The translations under genes and the position numbers were made by a program. From Timonella corticicola (GTDB lineage Bacteria; Actinomycetota; Actinomycetes; Actinomycetales; Cellulomonadaceae): a stretch of 64,000 nt of DNA. This document shows, piece after piece, positions 53,515-61,153 of this stretch. Positions within the stretch are counted from its first letter, which is position 1; every line of letters begins with the position of its first letter. The notes beneath the pieces were generated by a model. It searched no databases. It worked only from the letters and a program-made list of their open reading frames with translations, and had not been told where the DNA came from. The stretch spans positions 62,001-126,000 of the forward strand of contig NZ_JBHUOP010000003.1 in NCBI RefSeq assembly GCF_042683685.1, in the 5' to 3' direction.

Positions 53515-53581
53515 CGATGGGGCCACATTGGTCCGGGTGCACAGTACAAGGTTGCGCACTCGGACCAATGTGGCCCCATCG
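53515..53581 (-). terminator. Long hairpin after the isochorismatase-like gene
   Basis: Perfect 21-bp arms (53515-53535 with 53561-53581) and a 25-base loop whose ends can pair further (GTGC with GCAC). It lies 52 bases beyond the stop of the minus-strand isochorismatase-like gene. No T tract. Similar in build to the repeat at 40806-40870. Confidence 0.7.
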
Positions 53582-53633
53582 AAGCGTCTAGGTGAGCTAC
53601 CCGCCTTCGCTACAAACCCAGACCTCAGCGAGC

Positions 53634-54281
53634 TCAGCCGTAAAAGGCAGCCTCAACGTCCGCGAGTTCGAGTGGAACAACACCAATGGGTTCAATGTCC
53701 GCGATACGCTCCTCGGAAACGCCCGAGGTGGCATCCGTGACCACGGCTGCACGGTAGTCGAGCTCCGTCGCGTCGAACAGGGTTGCGCGCGGACAGTTTG
53801 GGAAGTTGCAGCCCGCAACGACCACGGTGTCCACACCCAGCACCCTCAGAAGTGCATCAAGATTCGTGCGATGGAAGGCACTCCAGCGCGGCTTCCACAC
53901 CACGAACTCCTTATCGCTGAGCCGCTGCACATCCCCCGTCATCAACTGCTCCGGTTTCAGCGTCACCTCATGAGGGAGCAGTTGCACCGGAATGTCTGCG
54001 CCGCTCGTGTGGGGCTCCACCAACCGCACGCCCGCCGCGAACTCGCTGCGGCGCACATTGTCGATATCGCCCTCGGTGTACAGGCGAATCACATGGAAAA
54101 TCGGACGGCCCGCACGTCGATACAACTTTGTCAGGCGCTCAAGTTCGCCTAAACGCTCTTTGGTTCCCGCCACACCCGATGGCCGATCATCCAAGAAGTC
54201 GTTCTGCACATCGATAACCAGGAGCGCCGACGAATCGAAGTGGGGCGCAATGTGCTTATCGAGAGTGGTGAGGTCGCTCAA
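53634..54281 (-). CDS. Isochorismatase-family cysteine hydrolase
   Basis: A 215-residue hydrolase. Presumed triad: Asp24 (VIDVQNDF), Lys130 (VVWKPRWSAF) and Cys163 (AGCNFPNCPRAT; Cys158 is nearby). The family covers nicotinamidases and other amidohydrolases; substrate is open. Start is a TTG at 54281 by the frame, giving a normal N-terminus before the Asp motif; weak ribosome site. It follows hisC by 14 bases, so the two are probably co-transcribed. Confidence 0.85.
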   Translation of the reverse strand: MSDLTTLDKHIAPHFDSSALLVIDVQNDFLDDRPSGVAGTKERLGELERLTKLYRRAGRPIFHVIRLYTEGDIDNVRRSEFAAGVRLVEPHTSGADIPVQLLPHEVTLKPEQLMTGDVQRLSDKEFVVWKPRWSAFHRTNLDALLRVLGVDTVVVAGCNFPNCPRATLFDATELDYRAAVVTDATSGVSEERIADIEPIGVVPLELADVEAAFYG

Positions 54282-54295
54282 TCCAACAGGCCTTT

Positions 54296-55399
54296 CTATA
54301 CCCAGCCTTGAGAAAGCTCAAGGAGCAGGTCAGTAGCTTCCGGCTCTCCAACACTAGCGCGAATCCCCTCACCCGCGAAGGGACGCACGAGCAGTCCACG
54401 CGCGGTGCACTGAGCCGCGATCGCAGTGGTCCGCTCGCCGAGATCCAGCCATACAAAGTTTCCCTGCGATTGCGGGACATCCCACCCCTGTTCTCGCAAT
54501 CCGGTAATCATCCGCTCGCGTTCTGAAACAAGTGTGTCCACGCGGGCGAGCAGTTCATCGCGAGCCGCAAGGGACGCCACGACCGCATGCTGTGCGATCA
54601 GGTTGATACCAAACGGTGTTGCCGTGGCACGCAGAGCCGAGGCCAAGCGCGGCCGAGCAACAGCGTAGCCTACGCGAAGCCCTGCAAGACCATACGCCTT
54701 GGAGAAGGTACGCAGAACAACCACGTTCGGAAATCCGGCCAAGATGGCAAGTGCATCAAGGGCATCATCCATCCGCACGAACTCAAGATATGCCTCGTCC
54801 AGCACAACCAGCACATTGCTCGGAACCGACTGCACAAAATCGAGTGCCTCAGTGTGCGTGATCGCAGGCCCTGTGGGATTGTTCGGAGTGCATACGAGCA
54901 CAGCCCTCGTGCGCTCGGTCATCGCCTCACGCATCGCGTCCAGGTCAAGACGTCCGTGCGCCGCAAGAGGAACCTGCACGCTCGTTCCACCAGCCACCGA
55001 AGTGAGAATCGGGTAGGCCTCAAAGGAACGCCATGGGAAGACCACCTCGTCCCCCGGTTCAACGACCAGTTGCAGGATATGGCCAAGCAACGCGACAGAC
55101 CCGGTGCCAAAGGCAACATGCTCTGAAGTCCACTCCCCCTTGGCCAATCCAGCCTCGCTCGCAGTGTCGTTCAAGAACCGGGCGACCGCTTCAGAGATGT
55201 CCGCATTGGACATGTCCGGGTAGCGGTTGATGTCATTGGCGGCATCCGCGATCACCGAAACGACCGATGGAAGCGGCGGATACGGATTCTCGTTCGAGGA
55301 GACCTTATACGCCGAGGCCCCCACCGGAATACGGGCACCCGGTACATAGGAGGGCAGCGCACTGATTGCTGATCGAAGTTGCACTCGAGAGTCGTTCAC
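54296..55399 (-). CDS. hisC: Histidinol-phosphate aminotransferase
   Basis: A 367-residue PLP aminotransferase of fold type I. KVSSNENPYPP opens the fold, TPNNPTG (171-177) and VLDEAYLEF hold substrate and cofactor, and PLP-binding Lys234 lies in RTFSKAYGLAGLRVGY. HisC converts imidazole-acetol phosphate to histidinol phosphate; some homologues prefer aromatic amino acids. Not near other his genes here. Confidence 0.85.
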   Translation of the reverse strand: MNDSRVQLRSAISALPSYVPGARIPVGASAYKVSSNENPYPPLPSVVSVIADAANDINRYPDMSNADISEAVARFLNDTASEAGLAKGEWTSEHVAFGTGSVALLGHILQLVVEPGDEVVFPWRSFEAYPILTSVAGGTSVQVPLAAHGRLDLDAMREAMTERTRAVLVCTPNNPTGPAITHTEALDFVQSVPSNVLVVLDEAYLEFVRMDDALDALAILAGFPNVVVLRTFSKAYGLAGLRVGYAVARPRLASALRATATPFGINLIAQHAVVASLAARDELLARVDTLVSERERMITGLREQGWDVPQSQGNFVWLDLGERTTAIAAQCTARGLLVRPFAGEGIRASVGEPEATDLLLELSQGWV

Positions 55400-55475
55400 A
55401 AAATCAGTCTCTCATTGACACAAGTCTTCTGAATAAACTGTTCGACTTCTGGGCGATGACTGGCAGGATGGAACC

Positions 55476-55877
55476 ATGGACTTTTTGAAGAGGTTACTCG
55501 TTACCGCTGTCGCGTTCTGGCTGACCACTCTCCTGTTCGGAGATAACTTCCAAGTGGTCGGGCAGTTCAACGTCACTGAGGGCTCCGAATTCGTGAACCG
55601 CAGTGCCGTGTTCCTCGTGGTCGCCTTGATCTTCGCAGTCGTGAACGCGATCATCAAGCCGGTCGCAACTGTCGTGTCGTTCCCGATCATCGTGCTGACG
55701 CTCGGATTGTTCTCCCTCATCATCAACGCCGCGATGATTCTGCTCGTGGGCTGGTTCACGCAGTCGGCTGACTGGGGTCTCGAGGTCAACGGGTTCTGGT
55801 GGGCCGTTCTCGCGGCAATCGTCATCTCCGTGCTCTCCGCCGTTGGCCGCGCGCTGCTGCGAGTAGACAAGCAGTAA
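55476..55877 (+). CDS. Phage holin family / four-helix membrane protein
   Basis: A 133-residue protein with four helices (RLLVTAVAFWLTTLLF, AVFLVVALIFAVVNAIIKPV, IVLTLGLFSLIINAAMILLVGWF, WWAVLAAIVISVLSAVG). NAIIKPV and LTLGLFSLIINA are marks of the mycobacterial four-TM/phage-holin IV family found in many non-phage genomes. Function is unknown. Divergent from hisC. Confidence 0.8.
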   Translation: MDFLKRLLVTAVAFWLTTLLFGDNFQVVGQFNVTEGSEFVNRSAVFLVVALIFAVVNAIIKPVATVVSFPIIVLTLGLFSLIINAAMILLVGWFTQSADWGLEVNGFWWAVLAAIVISVLSAVGRALLRVDKQ

Positions 55878-56227
55878 CAGCGCCACAAACAGCGCTCGCA
55901 ATGCTCTGGCCCTTTTGGGGTGCTCTCTGCTTCATGCAGGACGAGAAAGTTTGGCGACAGTCAGCGCACTCTGGTTGCACTCCCACTACCATCCGCGCGA
56001 GTGGGATTTTTCCCACTCGCAGGAGCAAGATTGGCGACGATCCGGCTACGTCACGCACACCCAGCCTGCCCCAGCCAGGCTGAGTCGCGAGGTGAGAACG
56101 TGACAGCCTGGCTGGTCGGTGGATAGACTCCCTGTACTCTAGAGAATCAATACTCCGGCGTGTGCACACTCGGTTCTTTGACTTTTCCAACTGCCAAAGC
56201 ATCTCTACCTGAAAATATGGAGTCAAA
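55878..56227. other. Gene-free stretch with two hairpins
   Basis: Two perfect inverted repeats: 55997-56006 with 56011-56020 (10 bp, TTTT loop) and 56071-56082 with 56104-56115 (12 bp, 21-base loop). The first may terminate the holin-like gene. TTGGCGAC occurs twice near 55952 and 56030. No tRNA fold or coding frame with family match. The 3' end carries the promoter of the AT-rich HhH gene. Confidence 0.5.
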
Positions 56228-56890
56228 ATGCTCACCAATGAACAATTTGAAATCCTCCGAAAAGAAGTTGCCCCGATCATAGAAGCCTCGACGATTCCGG
56301 CATCCTATGGGTGGCCGAACCAGATCTCAATGGCACTTGTGGACGCAGTGTTCTCTATCCGCGCACGCTACAACCCCAGCGGAGATAACGAAAATCCTAC
56401 TGGTTTACTAAAGAGGTTGCGCCAACTCAAAGCTTCACACCCTGAGATAGCCGATGACCTATCCAAATTAGTGGAACTCGGCGCACCAAAACTGATCGAA
56501 ATCATGGGTGATTCCAAGTCAGGCCAACAGTCTAAAGCCGGATGCGTCATCCATGCAGCCCAGAACTACCTCAATCTTGAAGTCCGCGCTGCTGCAGATC
56601 TAGATGCAAAAAGCTCCGCCCACAAAAAAGCTTATATATCCGTCAAAGGCCTTGGACCCGTCACGTATGAGTACTTTGCGATGCTCTTAGGCACACCCGG
56701 TGTAAAGGCAGACACCCTCATCTCTCGGTTCGTGAATAGGACACTCGACCTGCCCAAACCTGATGAATTGTCGTCCGCGAACATCAGGGAAACGATAGTC
56801 GCGCTCCATCAGCACGAGTCATTCCGCGATATAAACCTGTCGGTCTTCGACAACATCATTTGGCGGCACGAGTCACGCCGCAACAAGTAG
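56228..56890 (+). CDS. HhH-GPD-like protein, probably acquired
   Basis: A 220-residue protein. VKGLGPVTYEYFAMLLGTPGVKADTLISRFVNRTL (about 138-172) resembles the helix-hairpin-helix plus catalytic Asp of HhH-GPD DNA glycosylases (GVGPKTA...VDTHVxR), with Asp161 in the expected place. No Fe-S Cys cluster is seen. Codon use differs from all neighbours: several TTA and ATA codons, rare elsewhere in the window, and an AT-rich upstream region. This points to recent transfer. A DNA repair or defence role is inference from the fold. Confidence 0.7.
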   Translation: MLTNEQFEILRKEVAPIIEASTIPASYGWPNQISMALVDAVFSIRARYNPSGDNENPTGLLKRLRQLKASHPEIADDLSKLVELGAPKLIEIMGDSKSGQQSKAGCVIHAAQNYLNLEVRAAADLDAKSSAHKKAYISVKGLGPVTYEYFAMLLGTPGVKADTLISRFVNRTLDLPKPDELSSANIRETIVALHQHESFRDINLSVFDNIIWRHESRRNK

Positions 56891-56919
56891 ACACATCTGC
56901 GTCAACCTGATCCAACGTA

Positions 56920-56960
56920 AAAACCTCCCGCAGTGCGAACAATGCACTGCGGGAGGTTTT
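56920..56960. terminator. Bidirectional rho-independent terminator
   Basis: Perfect 17-bp stem (56920-56936 with 56944-56960) with a 7-base loop and T tracts in both directions. It separates the convergent HhH-like and LLM oxidoreductase genes. Confidence 0.92.
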
Positions 56961-56989
56961 TCTTGCCGAGGCCCGGCTGAGCCCCAGAG

Positions 56990-57982
56990 TTAGTTAGCGG
57001 CAGCTTGCAGAGCAGCGCCGAAGTGTTCAACCGACCACAAGCGGTCTTCGAGTTCGCCACCTGGGTGCGTCACGATGATTTCGTCAGCTTGGGTGAGTTC
57101 AGCGAACTGGGCCGCCCACTCTTGAGTCTGCTCAGGCGTGCCAACCGCAGTGCACTTCATCATGTTCCGCACCTGGTTTCCGTGCGGACCGTCGAGCAAA
57201 CGGTCGAGATCCTCATCTGACAGCCTGAGCGCTGCGCCGTCACGGATCATGAACTTCAAACGCTGACGCAGCGTTTCCCGGTGTAGTTCCTGCGCACGCT
57301 CGGTGGTTGGCGCGGCGATGACGTTGAACGCCACCATCGCGTACGGTTGCGCCAAGTCATGTGATGGCTCGAACTTGTCGCGGTACACCCGCAGCGCATC
57401 GTGCAGGGCATTGGGTGCGAAGTGCGAGGCGAAGGCGTATGGCAGTCCCAAGGTCGCGGCGAGTTCGGCCCCATAGAGCGAGGACCCGAGGACAAAGATC
57501 GGAACGTTGGTTCCCGAGCCTGGAATCGCCTCAACGTTGGGAACGATTGTCTGTCCTCGCAGGTAAGCCCTCAGTTCGCGGACGTCTTGAGGGAAGTTGT
57601 CCTGCTCGGTGCGCGAGCGGCGCAGCGCGTACAACGTGTTCTGGTCGCCGCCGGGTGCCCGCCCCACACCGAGATCAATGCGGTCAGGGTGCAGTTCCCC
57701 GAGCGTTCCATAGTGCTCAGCGATCGTCAGCGGCGAATGGTTGGGCAACATGACGCCGCCCGATCCCAGTCTGATCGTCTGTGTGTGAGCGGCAACGTGC
57801 GCGATGAGCACGCTCGTCGCAGAGGAGGCGATGGACTTCATGTTGTGGTGTTCGGCGTACCATACTCGCTTGTAGCCGCTGCGTTCTGCGGTTTGCGCGG
57901 TCACCACAGTTGCTTCGAGTGCCTCCCTGATCGTCTGGGACGGGGCGATTGTCGCAAGGTCAAGCATTGAGTAAGGCAGCAT
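56990..57982 (-). CDS. LLM class flavin-dependent oxidoreductase
   Basis: A 330-residue luciferase-like monooxygenase-fold protein. MLDLATIAPSQT, YKRVWYAEHHN, IRLGSGGVMLPNHSPLTIAEHYGTL and RIDLGVGRAPG are hallmark segments of the group-1 LLM family. I start at the ATG at 57982; a GTG at 58000, directly after the upstream stop, would add six residues. Substrate unknown. Translationally close to the lipase-like gene upstream. Confidence 0.85.
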   Translation of the reverse strand: MLPYSMLDLATIAPSQTIREALEATVVTAQTAERSGYKRVWYAEHHNMKSIASSATSVLIAHVAAHTQTIRLGSGGVMLPNHSPLTIAEHYGTLGELHPDRIDLGVGRAPGGDQNTLYALRRSRTEQDNFPQDVRELRAYLRGQTIVPNVEAIPGSGTNVPIFVLGSSLYGAELAATLGLPYAFASHFAPNALHDALRVYRDKFEPSHDLAQPYAMVAFNVIAAPTTERAQELHRETLRQRLKFMIRDGAALRLSDEDLDRLLDGPHGNQVRNMMKCTAVGTPEQTQEWAAQFAELTQADEIIVTHPGGELEDRLWSVEHFGAALQAAAN

Positions 57983-58000
57983 AGTTCTACTCAACCTCAC

Positions 58001-59470
58001 TCAACCCGTTTTTATTTCCCGATCAGCGGGGACGGTGCGGTTCACATCATAGGTTTTGCTTTCCGTGACCTCATTTCTGTTTGGCAGCCATTCTTCGATG
58101 CGGTCAACCATCTCCCGCACCTCAGGGCTTTCGCTCATGGCGTTGCGCAGTAGGCGGCGAGAGGTTTCGACATCGTGGTCTCCTATCCCATCGCTTTGGT
58201 CCACTGTTCCGACGACTTGTATCCGGTCGCGTGACACGGGCATTGAAGTGTTGTCTAGGGTTGACACCGGATCTTTCCAGTTTTCAAGATGCAGGGCCGG
58301 GATTTCCGCCTTGATTTTGTTGTTCGCGGTCGGCGAGTTCATCGTGACGACTCCGCGCACGTTGTATCTATGTGTGAAAGCCGTTTTGGATGCCAAGGCC
58401 GAGGCGATGATACCGCCTTGAGAGTGCCCCATCATCACGATGTCGGCACCTGGTTCGACACCTGCGCGTTTCATCGCCTCTTCAACATAGGTCATGCCCT
58501 TGGACTGCCCGCCGTACATGGCAACGACGTTCGAGGTAAGGTCAATCGGATGTTCCCACCCGGTGGGCGACCACGACACCGTTCCCGGGATGTTGATCGT
58601 GTACAGGGGCTTGCCATCCCTCATGGCTTTGGTGATCTGAATGGCACTTTCATTCTCTGCCTTCACATCGCGCAACGAGGCAATCGAACTGTCCACGCTC
58701 GAAACGTCTTGGGGTTCGATCTCGGACACGATCAGGTCCTTTTCCTCGGAACTGTATGTGATTCCCTTGTCATCCGCTACGGCTCTCGCGGCGGTGCCGG
58801 TGAGGGCCAAGGCCCCAAACGCAAGACTCTTCCGGTTTTCCGCATCTGAGAACAACAAGCCGGACTGCGCGCGTTCAGAGAGGTGCATCTCGGTCCCGTG
58901 GACCTTGGACCGTGCAGCAGTTTCGATAGCGCCCCACACCAATGAGTCGATAAGGGAAATCCGTGGTTGTCGAAAGAACGGGGTCTCGACAAACCTCTGG
59001 TACCTCTTTGTGTCCCGTTCAGCCCTTTGATATTCGACTGCGGCCTGGAACGCCACGGCAACGAGTTCTCGCAGTTGCGGGGCAAGCCCTACCGCTCGTC
59101 TGCGCAGCTCCTCAATGTCTGCCAGCCGCACCGAAAACTGCCTCTGCTCATCCCAGGTAGGGCGTTGCACAAGTTCCACGCCGTCAAGTTCAGCACGCTG
59201 CTCGGCGTATCTGCGCGCGTCAAAACACAGATAATTCCAGTCATCAGTCAGCAGGTGATCGGCTGCGTTGAATTGCGCCATGGCATCTTGAATCAGTGTG
59301 TCCGTGGTCTGGACGTGACGAGCCGATGCCTCAAGCGCATCGATGTCTGCTGCGAGTTTGGTCGATACTCCCCTGACGTGAAACCAGGTCCCCGGAGTAC
59401 TGGGGCGCACGGTTTGTTGCTCAGCGCGAGGCGCAACCCCATCCACACTATTTCCCGACGCATCACTCAT
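58001..59470 (-). CDS. Putative type VII-secreted alpha/beta hydrolase
   Basis: A 489-residue protein without signal peptide. Residues 35-160 are long amphipathic helices (VSTKLAADIDALEASARHVQTTD, WDEQRQFSVRLADIEELRRRA), a feature of WXG/LXG-type effectors. Residues 285-470 hold a lipase-like fold: PLYTINIPGTVSW, GHSQGG with Ser350, and candidate acid and base Asp400 and His432 (GDHDV). A small WXG100-like gene lies 15 bases upstream. Together this looks like a secreted lipase effector with its partner. The secretion machinery is not in the window, so the route is inference. Confidence 0.65.
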   Translation of the reverse strand: MSDASGNSVDGVAPRAEQQTVRPSTPGTWFHVRGVSTKLAADIDALEASARHVQTTDTLIQDAMAQFNAADHLLTDDWNYLCFDARRYAEQRAELDGVELVQRPTWDEQRQFSVRLADIEELRRRAVGLAPQLRELVAVAFQAAVEYQRAERDTKRYQRFVETPFFRQPRISLIDSLVWGAIETAARSKVHGTEMHLSERAQSGLLFSDAENRKSLAFGALALTGTAARAVADDKGITYSSEEKDLIVSEIEPQDVSSVDSSIASLRDVKAENESAIQITKAMRDGKPLYTINIPGTVSWSPTGWEHPIDLTSNVVAMYGGQSKGMTYVEEAMKRAGVEPGADIVMMGHSQGGIIASALASKTAFTHRYNVRGVVTMNSPTANNKIKAEIPALHLENWKDPVSTLDNTSMPVSRDRIQVVGTVDQSDGIGDHDVETSRRLLRNAMSESPEVREMVDRIEEWLPNRNEVTESKTYDVNRTVPADREIKTG

Positions 59471-59485
59471 TGCCCAACACGCCTG

Positions 59486-59719
59486 TCACGCGGGAATCGC
59501 GCTGAACAGTTGTTCGAGGCTCTGGCTTTGGCCTCGAACGGCGTGCGAAAGGCCGCTGATCTGGCGGGAGAGTTCGCACAGCATCTCCCGATAGGTCTCG
59601 GCGTTCTCGGACTCCCACACCTCAGACTCCAGGATTGCCACCTGGATCTCCTCCACGACCTGTTCGAACAGGTCGCTGATGATGTTGAGGGACGTGATGC
59701 TTTTGTACGGGCCGGACAT
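59486..59719 (-). CDS. WXG100/ESAT-6-like small protein
   Basis: A 77-residue helical protein. AGGAG precedes the ATG at 59719. Trp35 in EVWESENAETYREML sits between two helices, as does the WXG turn of ESAT-6 proteins; the pattern W-x-S-x-x-A-x-x-Y departs from strict WXG. Size is slightly short of 100. Coupled to the lipase-like gene, for which it may be the secretion partner. Confidence 0.6.
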   Translation of the reverse strand: MSGPYKSITSLNIISDLFEQVVEEIQVAILESEVWESENAETYREMLCELSRQISGLSHAVRGQSQSLEQLFSAIPA

Positions 59720-59922
59720 GAAGCTGTCTCCTTAGGTTCTGTCGTTGGCATCTAAGGAGACCATGTCGCGATCAGTCGCGTCTTACCTGCCGTGTTGCGC
59801 GGTGGATAACAGCCGCCGTGCGCGTTCAAGGAAGGCCTGTGGAAACAGTTTGACGCGCGGCATTGCGCGTATGGGGTAGGTGAAATTGGCGGCTTTTCGA
59901 CGAGTCGGCCAGTAGTTCTACA
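59720..59922. other. Gene-free stretch upstream of the WXG100-like gene
   Basis: Should contain the promoter of the WXG100-like/lipase pair. I see no other gene, repeat or clear regulatory site. Confidence 0.35.
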
Positions 59923-59953
59923 GGTCCTGTCCCAGCGGGGCTGAGACAGGACC
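59923..59953 (-). terminator. Hairpin terminator after the LacI gene
   Basis: Fourteen-bp stem with one mismatch (59923-59936 with 59940-59953) and a very short loop, 87 bases beyond the stop of the minus-strand LacI gene. No T tract. Confidence 0.65.
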
Positions 59954-60039
59954 ACTTAGGCGAGGCTCAGTGCGAGGGGCCGTCCGGTTGGTGGTTGTGT
60001 GAGCGACCCTGACGAAATCGGGGCCTCAGGCTAATCGGT

Positions 60040-61038
60040 TCACTCTTTTAGTTGAGGGGTGGTTCCACCTTCAACGACCTTGATTGAGTGAATGGTGTCG
60101 GTGGGTGTGACGGTTTTTCCTTGCACTGAAGCTCGTAGTTCGAGGAGGATGCTCTCTACTCCGCTTGTGGAGTCGATCGCAACGGAAGTCAGTGGTGGGT
60201 CGAGGAGTTGCCCGAGCGGTGTTGCGTCCACTCCCACGACCGCTACGTCTTCGGGTACCCGTAATCCTAGTTTTCGTGCACCGGCTAGGAGCGCCGTGGC
60301 CACCTCATCGTTGTAGCAGGCAAATCCTAGGGGACTATCTGCGCTTAGTTGAGACAGGACGTGCGCAGCGTTGTCGAGGGTGAGGTCTAGTTCGACCACT
60401 GTGGGAGCTTCCATTTTGCGCCCAGCGCAGGCTGCACGAACCGCGCGTTCGCGCCTCAGTGACAGTGCCGACCATTCGTGTGGGTCTGTCTGGTGGGCGT
60501 AGGCTACTCGGCGCCCTTCAAGGAGTTCGACCTGTGCATCACCGATCAGGGTGTGTAGGTCTGGGCTGACTTGGACTTGTTCCCACTGCTGGCTTGGGAT
60601 GAGTGGAACGTTGGAGGCGGCGATGACTTCACGCTGCTGAGCACTCAGGTCTGCTAGGTCGATGACTGCTACGGGGCGGAGGTATCGCAGCACATCGAGT
60701 GGGGTTTCTTCTTGGCCCATTGCGAACCAGGTCAGTACGTTCAGGCCGAGTTCGCGGGCGGTGTCATTGATTGATTCGAGCGCTTCTTGGAGTGGTGGTC
60801 CGAGCGTGGCGGGTGGCAACAGAATGATCACGATGTCGCTGTGCCCTTTTGAGAGGATGCGTGCCACGGTTGGCGTGTAGTTGAGTTTGGCGGCCGCGTC
60901 GCGCACTTTCGCTTCGGTTGCCGCTGAGTACTTGCCATCATGCCCGTTGAGGATGTGACTGACTGTTGCTCGGGAAACGCCTGCCAGCCGGGCGACTTCC
61001 GTAGTCGTTGCGGGGCGTCGCGCGCGTTTAGTGTCCAT
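60040..61038 (-). CDS. LacI-family transcriptional regulator
   Basis: A 332-residue repressor. HTH and hinge: TTTEVARLAGVSRATVSHILNGHDGKYS then NYTPTVARILSKG. Effector half with GFACYNDEVATALLAGARKLG and VAVVGVDATPLGQLLDPPLTSV. Divergent from a GPH symporter/oxidoreductase/GH2 operon with a perfect palindrome between, so a local glycoside-responsive repressor is likely. Confidence 0.92.
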   Translation of the reverse strand: MDTKRARRPATTTEVARLAGVSRATVSHILNGHDGKYSAATEAKVRDAAAKLNYTPTVARILSKGHSDIVIILLPPATLGPPLQEALESINDTARELGLNVLTWFAMGQEETPLDVLRYLRPVAVIDLADLSAQQREVIAASNVPLIPSQQWEQVQVSPDLHTLIGDAQVELLEGRRVAYAHQTDPHEWSALSLRRERAVRAACAGRKMEAPTVVELDLTLDNAAHVLSQLSADSPLGFACYNDEVATALLAGARKLGLRVPEDVAVVGVDATPLGQLLDPPLTSVAIDSTSGVESILLELRASVQGKTVTPTDTIHSIKVVEGGTTPQLKE

Positions 61039-61082
61039 CGTTCAATCATTTCATACCTCTTTTCCCGACCATCCTCTTGCGC

Positions 61083-61100
61083 AGGTTACATATGTAACCT
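61083..61100. promoter_or_regulatory. Perfect 18-bp operator between LacI and GPH genes
   Basis: AGGTTACATATGTAACCT is an uninterrupted perfect palindrome, 45 bases from the LacI start and 54 from the GPH start. It overlaps TATGTAACCT, which could include a -10 element. Its central AT differs from the central CG usual for LacI sites. Confidence 0.75.
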
Positions 61101-61153
61101 AGAGTGGCATTAATCGCCGATCCGCGGCGCCATAACGAAAGGGTCACTCAAAG

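Noticed and set aside
53406..53595. Short plus-strand frames across the long hairpin
   Set aside because: They read through a 21-bp inverted repeat, have no family match and are mutually overlapping.
55878..56227. Hairpin-rich gap considered as a structured RNA or tRNA
   Set aside because: No cloverleaf, no riboswitch core I recognise; two independent inverted repeats explain the pairing.
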